Shown here: in pieces, positions 12,975 to 24,660 of the stretch
Layout: the number at the start of each line of letters is the position of its first letter
Position numbering within the stretch: position 1 is the stretch's first letter
Assembly: GCA_036426205.1 (NCBI GenBank)
Contig: CM071579.1
Coordinates: 16,182,136-16,246,135 of the forward strand
Length of the DNA: 64,000 nt
Direction: 5' to 3'
DNA from: Ascaphus truei
Lineage: Eukaryota > Chordata > Amphibia > Anura > Ascaphidae
Made by a program: the position numbers and the translations under genes
Notes under the pieces: generated by a model
What the model was told of the DNA's origin: nothing
The model's database searches: none
Seen by the model: only the letters and a program-made list of their open reading frames with translations

Positions 12975-14218
12975 CAGGGCCGTTTTAAGACCTTCGTAGC
13001 CCTAGGCACTTTTATTTCTAGAGGCCTTGTGTCTGATATTTTCATGCTATTTCATTGTTTGCTTGTTTCTTTGATAACTAGCGAATTTGGCATCGATACT
13101 TTTGTTGCGATATTTAAAGGTCTCGCACTTTGAAGGCATTTTAAATTAAATTTGCTGTTTTCCTCTTATTTTGTGATTTTTTTTTTTGTTTAGGAGGCAG
13201 ACCATTAATGGGGGTAAGGTGCGGATAATGGTGTTAAGTAGAGGGGGTAAGCGACCTAGGAGGTAGGGGGATGTCGGCGCTTGGAAGGGATGTTGGGATT
13301 GTAAAAATAGGAAAGAAAAGTGGAAGAGAGGGGGGGGTGGGAGAGAGGATAGCAGGAGGTGGGTGGTGGACGAGGAGGCAAAATGTATAGAGGTGAGATT
13401 AACGGGGGGGTGATTATAAACGGGGAAGAGTGAAAGGAGAGGAGGCGAGAGGGGGCAGGATGGAAGAAACGGGGGGGGGCTAGTAAAGGGAGAGGAAGGA
13501 GGGGCCGAAGAGTAGAAAAGAGCCTTGAAGGGGCGCATTTCAGAGGGGTGATTTAGTGCGAAGAGGGGGGGAGGAGGTACGGGTGGAGAAAGAGGGTCTG
13601 GAAAAAGAGGGGACGGAACAAGGAAAATTGAGGTAGATTGGGATGTGGGAAGTAAAAAGGAAGAACAGGCGGTCCCCAGGGGGGAGGGCGGGGAGGGGGG
13701 AAAAAGGGGACAGGCAGGGCGGGGCAGAGTAAAAGGAATAGAAGAGAGGGGGAGGGGAGAGGAGTGTGTCAAACTGGGTTCGGGCTCGAGAAGTCGGTGG
13801 GGGGCAGGGGAAGAACAGGAGGGCGGGGGACGGGTAAAGAAGGAAGGGGGGGTGGAAGGAGTTTGGTACCGGGTGGGTGAAAAGAGGGTGGGAGAGGCAG
13901 GGGAGGACATGGGGGTGGGGATGACGAGCGAGAGAAGGGGAGGAGAGGGGGGGACAAGATTGGGAGAATAAAAGAGGAGGGGAGGCAAACACTGTGACAG
14001 GCCGTGAGCGAGGAAGAAGAGAAAGGGAGGGGAGACGAGGGACTGGTGGAAGCCAGAAAGCGGGAGAAGGGCGGGGAGGAGGGGGTGAAGAGGAAGTGTG
14101 CGGGGTGGAGGGAGAGAGAGAGGGGGTGCGTGTCATTTTTTCAAGTTACATATTTGAGGCCCTAAAAGTTCGTTGGCCCCGGTGGTGCCTCGCCTCCTAC
14201 GTTATAACGCGGTGCCTG
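12975..14218. mobile_element. hAT-type MITE (copy B), interrupted
   Basis: The left part begins CAGGGCCGTTTTAAGACC at 12975 and runs to TTTTTTGTTTAGG at about 13192. The right part resumes at TTTTTTCAAG (about 14138) and ends near GGTGCCTG at 14218. The 945 bp between the halves is purine-rich DNA that copy A lacks. Confidence 0.7.
13193..14137. repeat. polypurine block inserted in copy B only
   Basis: About 945 bp of G-dominant purine sequence with no clean repeat period. It sits exactly inside the hAT-type MITE, between GTTTAGG and TTTTTTCAAG. The opposite strand is polypyrimidine and gives long Ser/Pro/Leu open frames that are compositional. I see no target-site duplication or terminal repeats, so the mechanism is unclear. 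Confidence 0.7.
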
Positions 14219-14640
14219 TCTAACTACAGCCATTTGACCGTACAAAAAACCATTTACTGGTAGCAATCTCAATATTGTGGTACTGCAATACTCTATATAT
14301 ATATGGAGCACAGACCTACCACATGATAAGTCCCTTTAACAACGTGGCACTCAGTTTGTCTGTAAGGGAAAGTACAGTGACCAGAAATATGAGATTCCAA
14401 GAAAAAATAATGGTACCGGTCCGGGATTAATTGTATAATGGACAATTTAAGATGATATATATTGGATATGCTTAAAATATTTGACCTTACTAACCTATTG
14501 AGTACAATAAAACAATAAAACCACATAAATCATAAGGGTAAAAGGGGTAACGATAGAACCCACTCTGATAGTGTTAATTAAGGCAATTGCAGGGTGCCGG
14601 AACAAAAGGGGACCCTTTTTCCCCTTATATGTACTAACCA

Positions 14641-15384
14641 AATCTACGTAAAGTACCAACCCTCACTGTCTAATAGCGTAAAAATGATGAACACAGTTGA
14701 AATGGCAGAAAAACACATTTACTATAAAAGAACAAAATAAATCAAATGTGTGTTGGCAACACCATATCAATAATGGGCAAAATGTCACAAAGTGAGTGGT
14801 GGGGGGGGGGGACGGAAAAGGGAAAAACCATGAAACACAAGGAATTACACAAAAACCGGAGAACGGAAAGTCTGCTAGGGGACGATGTGTTTGAGGGACT
14901 TACCTCTCGTCTTCATCTGGCCCATTCCCCCTGGTCCAAAAGGACCCAAGGTACTTCCCTAAGCCTCCCTTCCCCTATAAACTGGTCTCAAATCAGACAG
15001 GAACCGCCTGGAAAATAGTAGCAACATAACATTGTAAGGCTAAAAAGTCGAAACTCTAATAGCAGGGCACAATAATCCACTCAACAATGCCAGTAGTTCA
15101 ATTCTCCCGTACTCCCGGAGCATACTTTCCGTTCCCGTTCTTTTGTGTATATTCCTTGTGTTCATGTTTTTTTCCTTCCTTTTCCCTTTTCTTCTTGTCC
15201 CCTTTTTCCTTTCCCCCCCCGCCCCCAACCCCTCACTTTGTGACTATCCCGATTTATGATACTGGTCTGCAAGCACATGTTTGTGATTTATTTCTGGTGT
15301 CGTTTTATTATACATGTTTATTCTGCTTACAACTGTTTTCAATCATTTTAAGCTGTTTAGATGGATTGATGGTACTTACGTGAT
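14641..15384. repeat. large inverted repeat with about 240-bp loop, copy B
   Basis: The left arm (about 14641-14875) is the reverse complement of the right arm (about 15120-15384), including ACGTAAAGTACC against GGTACTTACGT at the outer ends. The loop holds the same unique sequence as at 7326-7547 but reverse-complemented, for example CCATTCCCCCTGGTCC. Arms are longer than those preserved in copy A. Confidence 0.8.
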
Positions 15385-16960
15385 TGTAGCACTTAAATAG
15401 AGCACTATGTGCGATATCAGATAAATGCACATTAATGTGCCGGCTAAAACGCTATGCTTTAACCACAAAAATTTTTTGTTCAGTAGCCCTGTAATGGTAG
15501 AATCACATCACAATAACTAAAAGGGAACTGTGGACATGGGGCAGGGGCAGATTATGGGAAGAAAAAGAAAGGGGATAGATACGGCAGGCCCTTTTCCCTT
15601 GCAATAACCCAAAGTGTTTCTGCAGTTGGGTTCTGTGGGTTACTTCCGGCTTAAAACCTGGCCCTAGACAATTAAGCTACACACAGGAAGGAGAGAAATA
15701 TATACACCTCCCTACACACCAATATATACGACCCTGATCCTGACCCTTCTGACTCTGCTGGACAACCATAATCATGTAGCTGCCTAATAAAAGAATCTGC
15801 ATAAACCCCCTTTCCTTTCCCCCTCAAAAACTACCTCTACATCTCTGGGGGCTGGAAGGTGGTGGGGAGGGAACAGATAAGATGAGAGAGAAGACCCATA
15901 ATTCATTTAACTGATGGCTAGTCGACACTAGTGGGCATAATCTTCCTGTTGAGGGCTGTGTTAGGCGTGTGTGTCATTGCTGGTGTGTTGCTGCTGGCGG
16001 TTGTGCAGATGGTTGTCGTCGTGCGTCGTCTGTTGTCGAGATGGTCGGTGCTGGTCCGGGTCTAGCTGTCTGTTCCTCTAATCGAGCTACACAGACATGA
16101 GCATAATGGCGTGACGTCATGGCGCGTATCCTCTGAGCGCTGTTTTCGAGTACTCTTCTTCGCTAGCGATGGGATAGTTTTGACGATGTATCATATATAT
16201 ATTATATATATATATAATTATCTAGTATATTCAATTAATATATATGCTTACAAAAAATAATAACGACTATACCGTCTGTTGGCTAAACGAAATGCCTTTG
16301 AATGTGCGAGCTTCGAGATACACACTGATCTCTTCATTCGACGATGTTACAAATGAATGTAGCAACGGCAAAAGGGAATCTAAACAACAAGTGGTCTCTT
16401 GAATGTTATCTGTGCTGTCCTTCCCTCCCGCTTGTGGATGAGAATTGTATGGCTAGAGTGTTAAATGGTTTGCTGAAAGTAAGTGATGTAAGGAGTGTGT
16501 GTGTGTGTATCGTGTTGAATATAATGAATGGAGAGCACACCGCCAGTGTAATACAGTGCTTTACAAAAGGGTAGTGTGATGGGAGTTAATATAAGATGGG
16601 TGTGGTAGGGTTGGAAATGTGTGGGAGATAGTAATCCCACACTTTTAGTATCCACTATGGGTGTGTCTATTGGTGGTACTATGACTGTAAGAAAACCAGG
16701 TAGATCGGTAGCTGTGTAAGACGGCGCTCTGTTGTGCATACATATAGCACAGTTATTACAGACATTGTCATTAACGCTCATGGGAAGAGAGTCACTTGTG
16801 TCAGTATTAGCTCCCATAAATTTCATCGTCGTGTTTTGGCCACCTTTAATGTAATTGTAACAAAGAAAATCAGTGTATTCTCTGAAGCTTGCACAAATAA
16901 GAAGATTTCTTAGCCACAGAACTGTATCATGCTTTTGATTATTTTGTTCATTGTAAAGCA
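15385..16960. other. gene-free, partly low-complexity DNA
   Basis: Mixed sequence with a pyrimidine-rich part (15680-15850), TG-rich irregular sequence (15950-16080) and an AT run (16190-16240). Small open frames near 16344-16826 have no recognisable features. Confidence 0.5.
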
Positions 16961-17375
16961 GTCTTCGGCTAACTAGGTACTGATACCTCTAATGTTGTGT
17001 ATATATATCATGATATATATCATGATATATATATATACAACAGTACTATCATATCTACTATATATAGCATACATATATATACTATATAATACTACTATCA
17101 TACATACATATATAGATAGATCTATATCTATATCATACACAATAACCTACATATAGTACATACTATACATACATATACCTACATACCTCACCATACCATC
17201 ATAAACAATACATCCACTATACCAAATCACCCACCCCACACCCACCCCCAGGATCCGCACATCCCCACACACACCGCACCCACACGCGCAGCCACACATA
17301 CCTCACACCACCCGCACAGAACACCCCTCACACACACCACGACACACATCCAGGCACACCTACATATTGGTTTAA
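16961..17375. repeat. degenerate AT/CATA/CA-rich microsatellite tract
   Basis: Passes from (ATAT) through TACATA and TAGATA-like units into CACACC-rich sequence, with many irregularities. This looks like microsatellite DNA that is poorly resolved in the assembly. Confidence 0.75.
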
Positions 17376-19060
17376 CTCTAGTGTGTTATAAACAGTTACT
17401 TTTGTTGTTAAACAGAACTTCTTTGTACACCAACGTTCGTTAGCAGTGGTTCCTAAGAATGCTGCTACTTATATCATCCCTACCTCTTCTTGTATTCCCT
17501 TAGTTTTTAGTTATTACCTTTGGGGTATAAAATCTCCCCAGCTGCAGAACTGGGCAAGTACAGTTAGAGGGCAACAACAAAACTAACAGTAGATTATTAA
17601 AAACAAAAGGATCTCAATTGTAAGTAATGCGTATTTTTTAATCTGTTAAATCTTGTGCATCTCTTTGGTCCTATTTAAGCACCAGACAAACGTTGATAAA
17701 TAAACAACACATTAAAGTATTTGTCTGCACTCCTTCTCTCTCTTTCACGTTCCAATTCATGGAAGCACAGATTTTCCCCGAGGAGTGGTGATTACCAGTG
17801 TAGATCTTGCGTACCTTTTGACCATACAATGACGGGTCGATTTGATGAACAGTAGATGACTCCCCAATTGTACCTTGACCAAACATTTACAGATCCTGCC
17901 TCCTGGAAAACAAAATATTCTTTAAAAGAAACCTCTTGTGCAAACTCTGATCTGATGGCAAACGTTTTTTTTATTTTTCCTTACAAATGTCATGAAAGAT
18001 GTTCGCTATAAGGCTTGACAGTTATCGCAAAATATATTACCGAGTGAGACTTAATGTGTGAATAAAGTGACACCTCGTCCCACTTAAACACGTTCACAAA
18101 AATAATTTTTACAATGTCATGGCTTTCTTTAACACAAATGTAATGAACCTCAACAATACCTCTGCTCTTGGTTGGTTGCTTTTTTCGTTTCCGGGGGGGT
18201 GGGGGCGGGTAAATGGGGGGCGGGGACTAGATAAGAGTTTAATTTTGCTATAAGGAGGCAATTGTCTTTAAAGTGCTGCAGTTCAGGCAATCCAATCCTG
18301 CATGTGGTTTATTTTTTTAATAATCAGTTTTCTGTAGCTAAACAAAATACTTTTAGCATTTTTCTGTTTTTAAAAACAACAACTTTGAAAGACCAATTTT
18401 CTTGTATTACTATTTTAATACAACATGCTTCTTTCCAATAAGCCAACGTATTTACATTCCCATATTTAAAGATGTCCACCAAACTTTGCCGATCGATAGA
18501 CGGGAAAGAATTAACCGGCAGCTATGCAGTTTTTTTTTAGGCCAGTAGAGATTGCCCATCAAACTACTTGAAGTTAAAAAAAACTAAAAAAAAAAAAAAA
18601 ACGGGAGCCTGAAACTGGCAGCTTTAATATGGGTTAATCGCCAGTGCCAAAGCAAAGCCGCTTCCATAATGGAAGTGGGTGCTGAACTCATTGGAATAAC
18701 ATTTGTTTTAAATTGTCAATGCAAAGATTCCTGTATCCCACATGTAAATAAATAAATTTGGAATTCTTTCACAGGCTCAAACATCAAATAGCTTTCTTTT
18801 TTTCCAAAATTATGACTGTTGCTTTCACTTTCTTATTTTAAAACAACCCTTTATCTCTGACACCTCTTAACCTCACACACCCACCTAACTCCGAGGATCT
18901 AATCTCCCACTAGGTGAACCTGCATTTCATAGTGTTGCAGTGGGGAAATTCAAATATTGTTGAAAATGTAATATAATATATTCATTTTTTTTTTTTTTTT
19001 TACAAAAACACACGTAAATTTTTATGGCAGAGAAAAATCACATGTCCAAAAACATCGTAT
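17376..19060. other. gene-free flank downstream of bdnf
   Basis: AT-rich DNA with scattered A and T homopolymers (18540-18602, 18987-19005) and a G-rich patch at 18195-18230. A 71-codon open frame at 17671-17886 (minus) lacks recognisable features. It lies beyond the probable distal end of the bdnf transcript. Confidence 0.5.
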
Positions 19061-19849
19061 ATCATATTTCATATTGTTAAAAATTATAACAACCCCTTTT
19101 CTTTTTTTTGAACCCTACACTTATTCTCTTTTATGTCGTACACACTTAAATAGAGGTAATCCTATACACATCGCCCCTTCATATTCTTTCAGTTTAGAAT
19201 AATGCACAGTCTCAATGTTCAATAACATAATTAATAAAATATACTTAAATACAATAAATTATTTATGTTACACACGTGTAAAATACAATACTTTTTTTTT
19301 TTTTTCCCTTTTCCCCCTTCAGAAAGAAGAACAAACGGGCCACATACATAAAAACGTACATTTTCAAAGTGTCTCACTTTAACAGAACGGGGAGGCGTGT
19401 GACACGCAGAAATACCTTTAGCCACAAACAGAACCACCGACAGAAACTTAAAATAGGAGTGACCAGAGAATTAGGTATTTAGTCAAGTGCTAGAACGGCA
19501 AACCCAGAATGAGAGGTGTATTAGCCTGTGGCTGTTCATAAGCTCTGTCATATGGTGTTGGCCCGTTCTGTTTCACAGGCTCACAGTACAGAATACTCAC
19601 ACTACCTCCACAGGAAATACTGTTGAGACTGAGTGTAACATTGCTCAATATTCGTGTCTCTTATAAATTATATTTTGCATATTCTGACTTTCTGATATTT
19701 ATGTATATATCTTATATCTATCCATACACACTACACACATTCATTTGACCATAATATTTATATGTACATCACACATTTATATAATATAGATATCATATCA
19801 TAATATCTATTATATATATACATATAGGATATATCATTATTCTTATAGT

Positions 19850-19964
19850 CACCGGGAACTCCCAGGTAACAAAGAGAGACCCAACACCAACACAACAAAA
19901 CCGCAATCTATGATAATATATTGGCGGTGTGCTGTCTCTTTGTTACCTGGATTTCCCTGGTTAC
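19850..19964. mobile_element. short palindromic (foldback) element 1 in bdnf 3' UTR
   Basis: The left arm 19851-19880, with AGGTAACAAAGAGAGAC, is the reverse complement of 19934-19964, with GTCTCTTTGTTACCT. It is embedded in AT-microsatellite DNA. No coding capacity. Confidence 0.65.
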
Positions 19965-20059
19965 CCCCTGTACATGTGTTCTATATGGACGAGCATCTGA
20001 CCTTCATTTGAGAAACTGTGAGTGCAAACTATTTTTATCATGACTATATATATATATAT

Positions 20060-20097
<38 letters not shown>

Positions 20098-20098
<1 letters not shown>

Positions 20099-20382
20099 AA
20101 AAGGTGGCACTGTGTGCATCATTTGCCATGTATTTCCCAGAATCCCTTGCTGCAGTGGAAGTGCTGTGTGCTGGGTGATAATGGTGATAGGCCAGGGTTG
20201 CAGACCTGTCTAGACCTGCAATGCATACGTAATATTTTCATTTGCTATATATATATATAATATATTATATATATATATATATATATCTTATATATATCTA
20301 ATCACCCAGCATACAGTGCTTTCACTGCAGCAAGGGATTTCTGGGAAATTACATGCAAATGAGCACACAATTGTCACCTTTT
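20098..20382. mobile_element. palindromic element 2 with (AT)n centre
   Basis: Arms of about 80 bp. 20098-20180 contains CAGAATCCCTTGCTGCAGTG, and about 20300-20382 contains its near reverse complement. Between them are spacer and a long (AT)n run at about 20244-20298. It resembles non-autonomous foldback MITEs, and the AT core could extrude as a cruciform. Confidence 0.7.
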
Positions 20383-20577
20383 GTCTGAAAAAACCTGTTA
20401 CATGAGCTCATAACATGTATAAGCAGTAATGCTCGCTGTTAACCACACAGCTTTAATCACAGCATGGAATCTGGGGAATCAGATGCAAAGCCCGAGAAAA
20501 CCATTCACATACATGTTTATCCCAACACTTAATGGGTATCATCATGTGAAGTTGGTTGTACTGCTGTCTTTGCAAAA

Positions 20578-20589
20578 TATATATATTAT

Positions 20590-20650
<61 letters not shown>
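20578..20650. repeat. (AT)n microsatellite
   Basis: An essentially pure AT dinucleotide run with a few TT/AA interruptions, one of several within the probable bdnf 3' UTR. Confidence 0.9.
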
Positions 20651-20652
<2 letters not shown>

Positions 20653-20722
20653 GAAAAAATCATCTCAGTTGGCACACGTTAAACATAGTAAGATGCTGAT
20701 GCTTGCCCCATATGCACATGTA

Positions 20723-21007
20723 AAAAGTAGAATTTTACCAGATTGAGTCCGGAAAAAACGAAACAGCACACAGTCTTTAGTAGTCAAATGCAGTTGTAAT
20801 CAAAAGTAACATGGCACCACCTCCACCGTTATCGGTATCACTCAACGTGACCTCCTCAGGGACGTGCACGTCCCTGAGGAAGGTCACGTGAGTGTACCGA
20901 AACATAATGTCGGATGGTGGCCATGTTACTTTGATTACAACTGCATTGGAACTACTAAGACTGGTGCTGTCTGTTTTTAACCGGACTCCAATCTGTAATT
21001 CTACTTT
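20723..21007. mobile_element. palindromic element 3 (about 285 bp)
   Basis: The two halves are near-perfect reverse complements, from AAAGTAGAATT on the left to AATTCTACTTT on the right. The centre, 20854-20879, is an exact uninterrupted 26-bp palindrome around GGGACGTGCACGTCCC. There is no loop, so it could form a nearly complete hairpin. Probably a foldback MITE. Confidence 0.8.
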
Positions 21008-21343
21008 AATATATATAGTATATATATATTATCTAAATAATAAGTATATTCTATTATCTAGAAAATAAACCCAAAGGGTATATCTATACTAATCAAATAA
21101 AAGAATTACAGATATAATAAACAATACAACCCCTACTAAATCTCTCTCAACAACAATAAAAATAAAATAAAACAAAATAAAATCTCAAGATAATAATGTC
21201 GTCTCCGTGTCTCGTACCCCACTTCTCTCCATCTCCACCCCTTTTTACATCTCTATCATCTATCGTCTCTCTCCCCACATTCCTCTGTCCTGCGCTCTAT
21301 CCTCTGCTCCATCTCTCTCTCTCTCTCTCTCCTCTCCTTGTGT

Positions 21344-21377
<34 letters not shown>

Positions 21378-21478
21378 GCTGTGTGTGTGTGTGTTGTCCA
21401 TCCNNNNNNNNNNNNNNNNNNNNNNNNNNNNNNNNNNNNNNNNNNNNNNNNNNNNNNNNNNGTGTGTGTGTGTGTGTG
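21344..21478. repeat. (GT)n microsatellite spanning an assembly gap
   Basis: GT repeats lie on both sides of a run of 58 N at 21404-21461, so the gap is a collapsed or unsized microsatellite. Upstream is a (TC)n tract at 21310-21332. Frames crossing the N run are artefacts. Confidence 0.95.
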
Positions 21479-23876
21479 CGCATACAGCATGTTCTCACAT
21501 GTATTTGTATATAGATATAGATATGTAAAGTGGTTCATCCTATGAAGCTTGTATTTCAAATGTTGCCTATTTGGTTTTTAAATCAAAACTTTGTAATCTC
21601 ATTAAGGGTTCTGGTTAATCGCAACCCTCTTGTATCAAGAGTTAGCAATGAGAGAAAGCACACAGATTCTGCTTCTGTTATTGTTGTTTCCAACAGAGAG
21701 TTATTTCAACAAACTACCGTGTCTTCCCCATGCAGGTGTTTTCATTTACTTCTGTCAATCATATCTGCAGGAGTCCTCCCAGATTGAGTAACATCCAGAT
21801 CATTTCCAGATGGAATGAGTGAGATCAGCTCATGTATTTGTCCTTTCATCCCCCATATTACACCACTTGCCTTTCATCCAAGCAAACACTGGTGTCTTTA
21901 TATGATATTAAGGGTAGGATGCAGGAAACATCTCAACACTCATTTCTAATTAAAGATGGGTGCAGCAGCCCTGCTCTTATATTTCATATCTCAGAATGCT
22001 TTGGAATAACCGTATTTAATGGCTGTAGTGCAAGAGGGGCGAGGAACGCAATGGCACTGAAGGAGTTATTACATCCTTCAGTGCTAATTGGATGTAACAG
22101 ACCCTTAGAATGCTGAGGTCTTCACCAGCTAAAGAGTTAAATAAGTTTGTGTAGTCACAGTACAAAGCAGCTTTCTGCTGCCGAATAAGTCAGCAGCCTG
22201 ACTCGGCTACATTTTCACAGCTATTTCTTGGGACTGTAGCTGGCAGTCAGAATGTTAGAGGGTCTTTTAATACACTGCAAACTAAAATATCAAAGCAAAG
22301 CGGCATTCTCCAGGCTCTGCAGATTATAGATCATTAGATTACCACTTGATCTCTTGGAGTTTTGGTATCCAGAATGTGTTTTTTTTTTTTTTTTAAAGTT
22401 CCTTTAGGTTTGATTGTTACAAACTTCTAAGCTAAAATACTTACATATATTTCAACTAATTCTTTGGATAATGTTACAGTAATGGCTTGTTAAACCCGTT
22501 TTGAATTACATACCTTTATGTTGTGTATTACATTTAGAATCTGGTCATTTCACTAGTTTTATTCTTTCATGACTCGTTACCCATCGTGCTGAATATACAT
22601 TCTATCCTCTTTTGTACTTAGTAAAAGACTTTTTGTTGGCTTGTGCAACAGGTTTATTGTGTGACGCTATTCCAACTCTTAAGGAGTCCTGCACACTCCA
22701 CAACAGGCAAATATACTGCCACATTCCCTGGAAACATTGTGATTACTGCAGATCTGATTTGTTTTCCCATTAGCATCGAGAGGCCAAAGTTGGTGGATCA
22801 ACGGGATATAGATAAACATTATTCAAGCAGCATTTGCATTGGAAATATCAACTTAAACCAGTGGCATTCTGGGGATCTTTACTAGACACTAATTTTCATG
22901 TTTCTACTGGCTATTAGTGTGATCTGAAACTTCTATTTCTCCGAGTTGTCAACAGACTATTGTTGTATCAGTGTATCAATCTTACAATACATTTCGATAT
23001 AGCATACATCGCTGTTTCCCCCAAATGATTATTACTTGAAAAGTGGCACACAGAAGCCTTTTAAAAGAGCAGATTCATAAAGCGACAACCCCCCCGGAAA
23101 GTTCGTGGAAAAATAGTTCAGGTGCCAACGCAGGTAACATGAGCATTCGTTTTCAATTGCCTTACTTTTTTTTTTATTGATTATTTTTTTTTTTATCAGT
23201 AGTCTGATTTGAGTTTGCAAACAAACACCTTCACAACATACAAAATTAAATATTTCTTAGCCAGAACACATGTCCATGACAAGCTCTTTGCAACTTTTGC
23301 AGGAATAAAAAATAAAACAGTAAAGCTATGACAACAGCACCTTGACATTGTTTTAATTCCAACGCTATCAGAAGTTAAAAGCAGTAAACAGATATAATAC
23401 TAATAGGAATGAAGATACTTACTGTCTAAAATGTAAACGGAATGTTTTGGTTCAAATTTTGTCTGAAAGAGGACAGAGTTTTATCAATTCACAATTGAAG
23501 CAGCATGCGATTCATGTTTTGTACTCGTTACGTTTTCAGTTCTTGGCAACAGCAACAAACCACAATGTTATTGAGGAACATAATGCAGGCTCATTTCTTA
23601 ACCAATTCGCTGTTGGATGGGCCAGTAACACATTGCTCAGCCGTGTGTTCCTGGCGCCTACCAACAGCGAACGGGCGTCCGTTGTGCACAGGTGATGTCT
23701 TCCTTAAGGTTATGGATATGTTCAATAAATAGATTGTAGATCCACCATACTGTATAAACCTCATTTATACATGCAGTCCATAAATTTTTTTTTTTTCTTA
23801 CTGAATAATTTACCCTGTTATGTATATATACAAATAGATATTTTCTTCTCAATATAATCTATACAACATAAATTCA

Positions 23877-24623
23877 CTATCTTCCCCTTTTAATGGTCAG
23901 TGTACATACACAAGAAGTGTCTATTCTTATAAAGCGCCAGCCAACTTTTTTTTTGCTATCCATGGTGAGAGCCCGCACATAAGACTGGGTAGTTCGGCAC
24001 TGCGAGTTCCAGTACCTCTTGTCTATGCCCCTGCATCCTTCTTTCATGTACCCCATAGGGTTGCATTTGGTCTCATAGAAATATTGCTTCAGTTGGCCTT
24101 TGGGTACTGGGACTTTTTCAAGGACAGTAACTGTTTGCCCCGACATGTCCACTGCGGTTTTCTTGTCCGCTGCCGTCACCCACTCGCTAATACTGTCACA
24201 GACACTCAGCTCACCACGACGGGCAGGGTCTGAGTGGCGTCGGACCCTCATGGACATGTTTGCAGCATCCAAGTAGTTTTTGTACTCCTCAAGAAGGAAA
24301 AGCAGGGGTGGCTCCAAAGGCACTTGACTGCTCAGCATCACTCTAGATGAATACAAGTCTGAGTCCTTTTTTTCCTCGCTCTGCCTTATGTTTTGTTCCT
24401 CTTCCAGGAGCTCCTCTATGACATGTTCAAAGGTGTCCGTCAGTGATGGAAGTCCTCCTCCTCTTGAACTGCTCATGGGCCCACCTATGCTCTCCAAAGT
24501 ACCATGGGTCCGAAGACCTGGGTAAGCCAAGCCACTTTGTCCTCTGACACTGGCTTCTTTCATGGGGGCAGCTTTCATGCAACTGAAGTATGAAATAACC
24601 ATAGTAAGGAAAAGGCTGGTCAT
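23877..24623 (-). CDS. bdnf: brain-derived neurotrophic factor preproprotein
   Basis: Secreted neurotrophin that signals through TrkB (mature form) and p75NTR/sortilin (pro form) in neuronal survival and synaptic plasticity. The frame gives 248 residues, against 247 in mammals. Residues 1-18 form a hydrophobic signal peptide starting [10 protein letters not shown]. The prodomain (19-129) has an N-glycosylation sequon NMS at 122-124 and ends in the furin site RVRR at 126-129. The mature 119-residue domain starts [10 protein letters not shown] and keeps the six cystine-knot cysteines at mature positions 13, 58, 68, 80, 109 and 111. Val68 corresponds to human Val66. Two extra residues in the prodomain SRGGGL segment and one fewer downstream account for the length. 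I chose the ATG at 24621-24623 because it matches the family start; an open frame reaches 24737 but crosses the splice acceptor. The gene is intact. Confidence 0.98.
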   Translation of the reverse strand: MTSLFLTMVISYFSCMKAAPMKEASVRGQSGLAYPGLRTHGTLESIGGPMSSSRGGGLPSLTDTFEHVIEELLEEEQNIRQSEEKKDSDLYSSRVMLSSQVPLEPPLLFLLEEYKNYLDAANMSMRVRRHSDPARRGELSVCDSISEWVTAADKKTAVDMSGQTVTVLEKVPVPKGQLKQYFYETKCNPMGYMKEGCRGIDKRYWNSQCRTTQSYVRALTMDSKKKVGWRFIRIDTSCVCTLTIKRGR

Positions 24624-24640
24624 CACTCTTCTCACCTGAT

Positions 24641-24660
24641 GGAACTGTGTGGAAATAAGC
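24641..24660 (-). promoter_or_regulatory. bdnf: splice acceptor of the bdnf coding exon
   Basis: On the minus strand the sequence reads TTATTTCCACACAG followed by TTCCATCAGG. The AG is at 24646-24645 and exon sequence begins at 24644, 21 bases before the ATG. This is the acceptor shared by all alternative 5' exons of BDNF in other vertebrates. In a transcript whose 5' exon ends in ATG, translation could start upstream and add FHQVRRV before the usual methionine, as known for a mammalian exon I form. Confidence 0.9.

Larger units (their letters stand above)
7626..14880 (+). repeat. tandem duplicated unit, copy B (indel-rich, with extra insertion)
   Basis: Parallels copy A from CCACTTTCCAA onward in the same orientation. 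It has frequent one-base gains and losses, many in short runs, and is about 0.7-0.9 kb longer because of a polypurine insertion at about 13193-14137. The error pattern resembles unpolished long-read sequence, so a redundant gap fill is at least as likely as a true segmental duplication. Confidence 0.8.
19100..23876 (-). other. bdnf: probable bdnf 3' UTR (long form)
   Basis: Read on the minus strand, the first 650 bases after the stop (23876 down to about 23225) match the strongly conserved proximal BDNF 3' UTR as I remember it from mammals. They include CAGGGTAAATTATTCAGT and AACATTCCGTTTACATT; the latter contains ACATTCC at 23439-23445, a miR-1/206 seed match. A second conserved-looking stretch lies far downstream at about 19125-19265 (minus reads TTATTGTATTTAAG and CTATTTAAGTGTGT), resembling the distal end of the mammalian long 3' UTR. 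That gives a UTR of about 4.7 kb against roughly 2.9 kb in mammals. Much of the excess is repeats at 19680-21500. No clear AATAAA was pinned at the end, so the exact poly(A) site is unknown. Confidence 0.65.

Noticed and set aside
13146..14136. 280- and 198-codon minus-strand frames
   Set aside because: Polypyrimidine reading of the purine block; no domains and overlapping open frames.
16100..16145. TGACGTCA CRE-like site as a bdnf promoter element
   Set aside because: It lies downstream of the bdnf coding exon and 3' UTR, so it cannot be the known activity-dependent promoter.
21196..21559. Open frames across the N run
   Set aside because: Their middle is assembly gap and the rest is GT/TC microsatellite.
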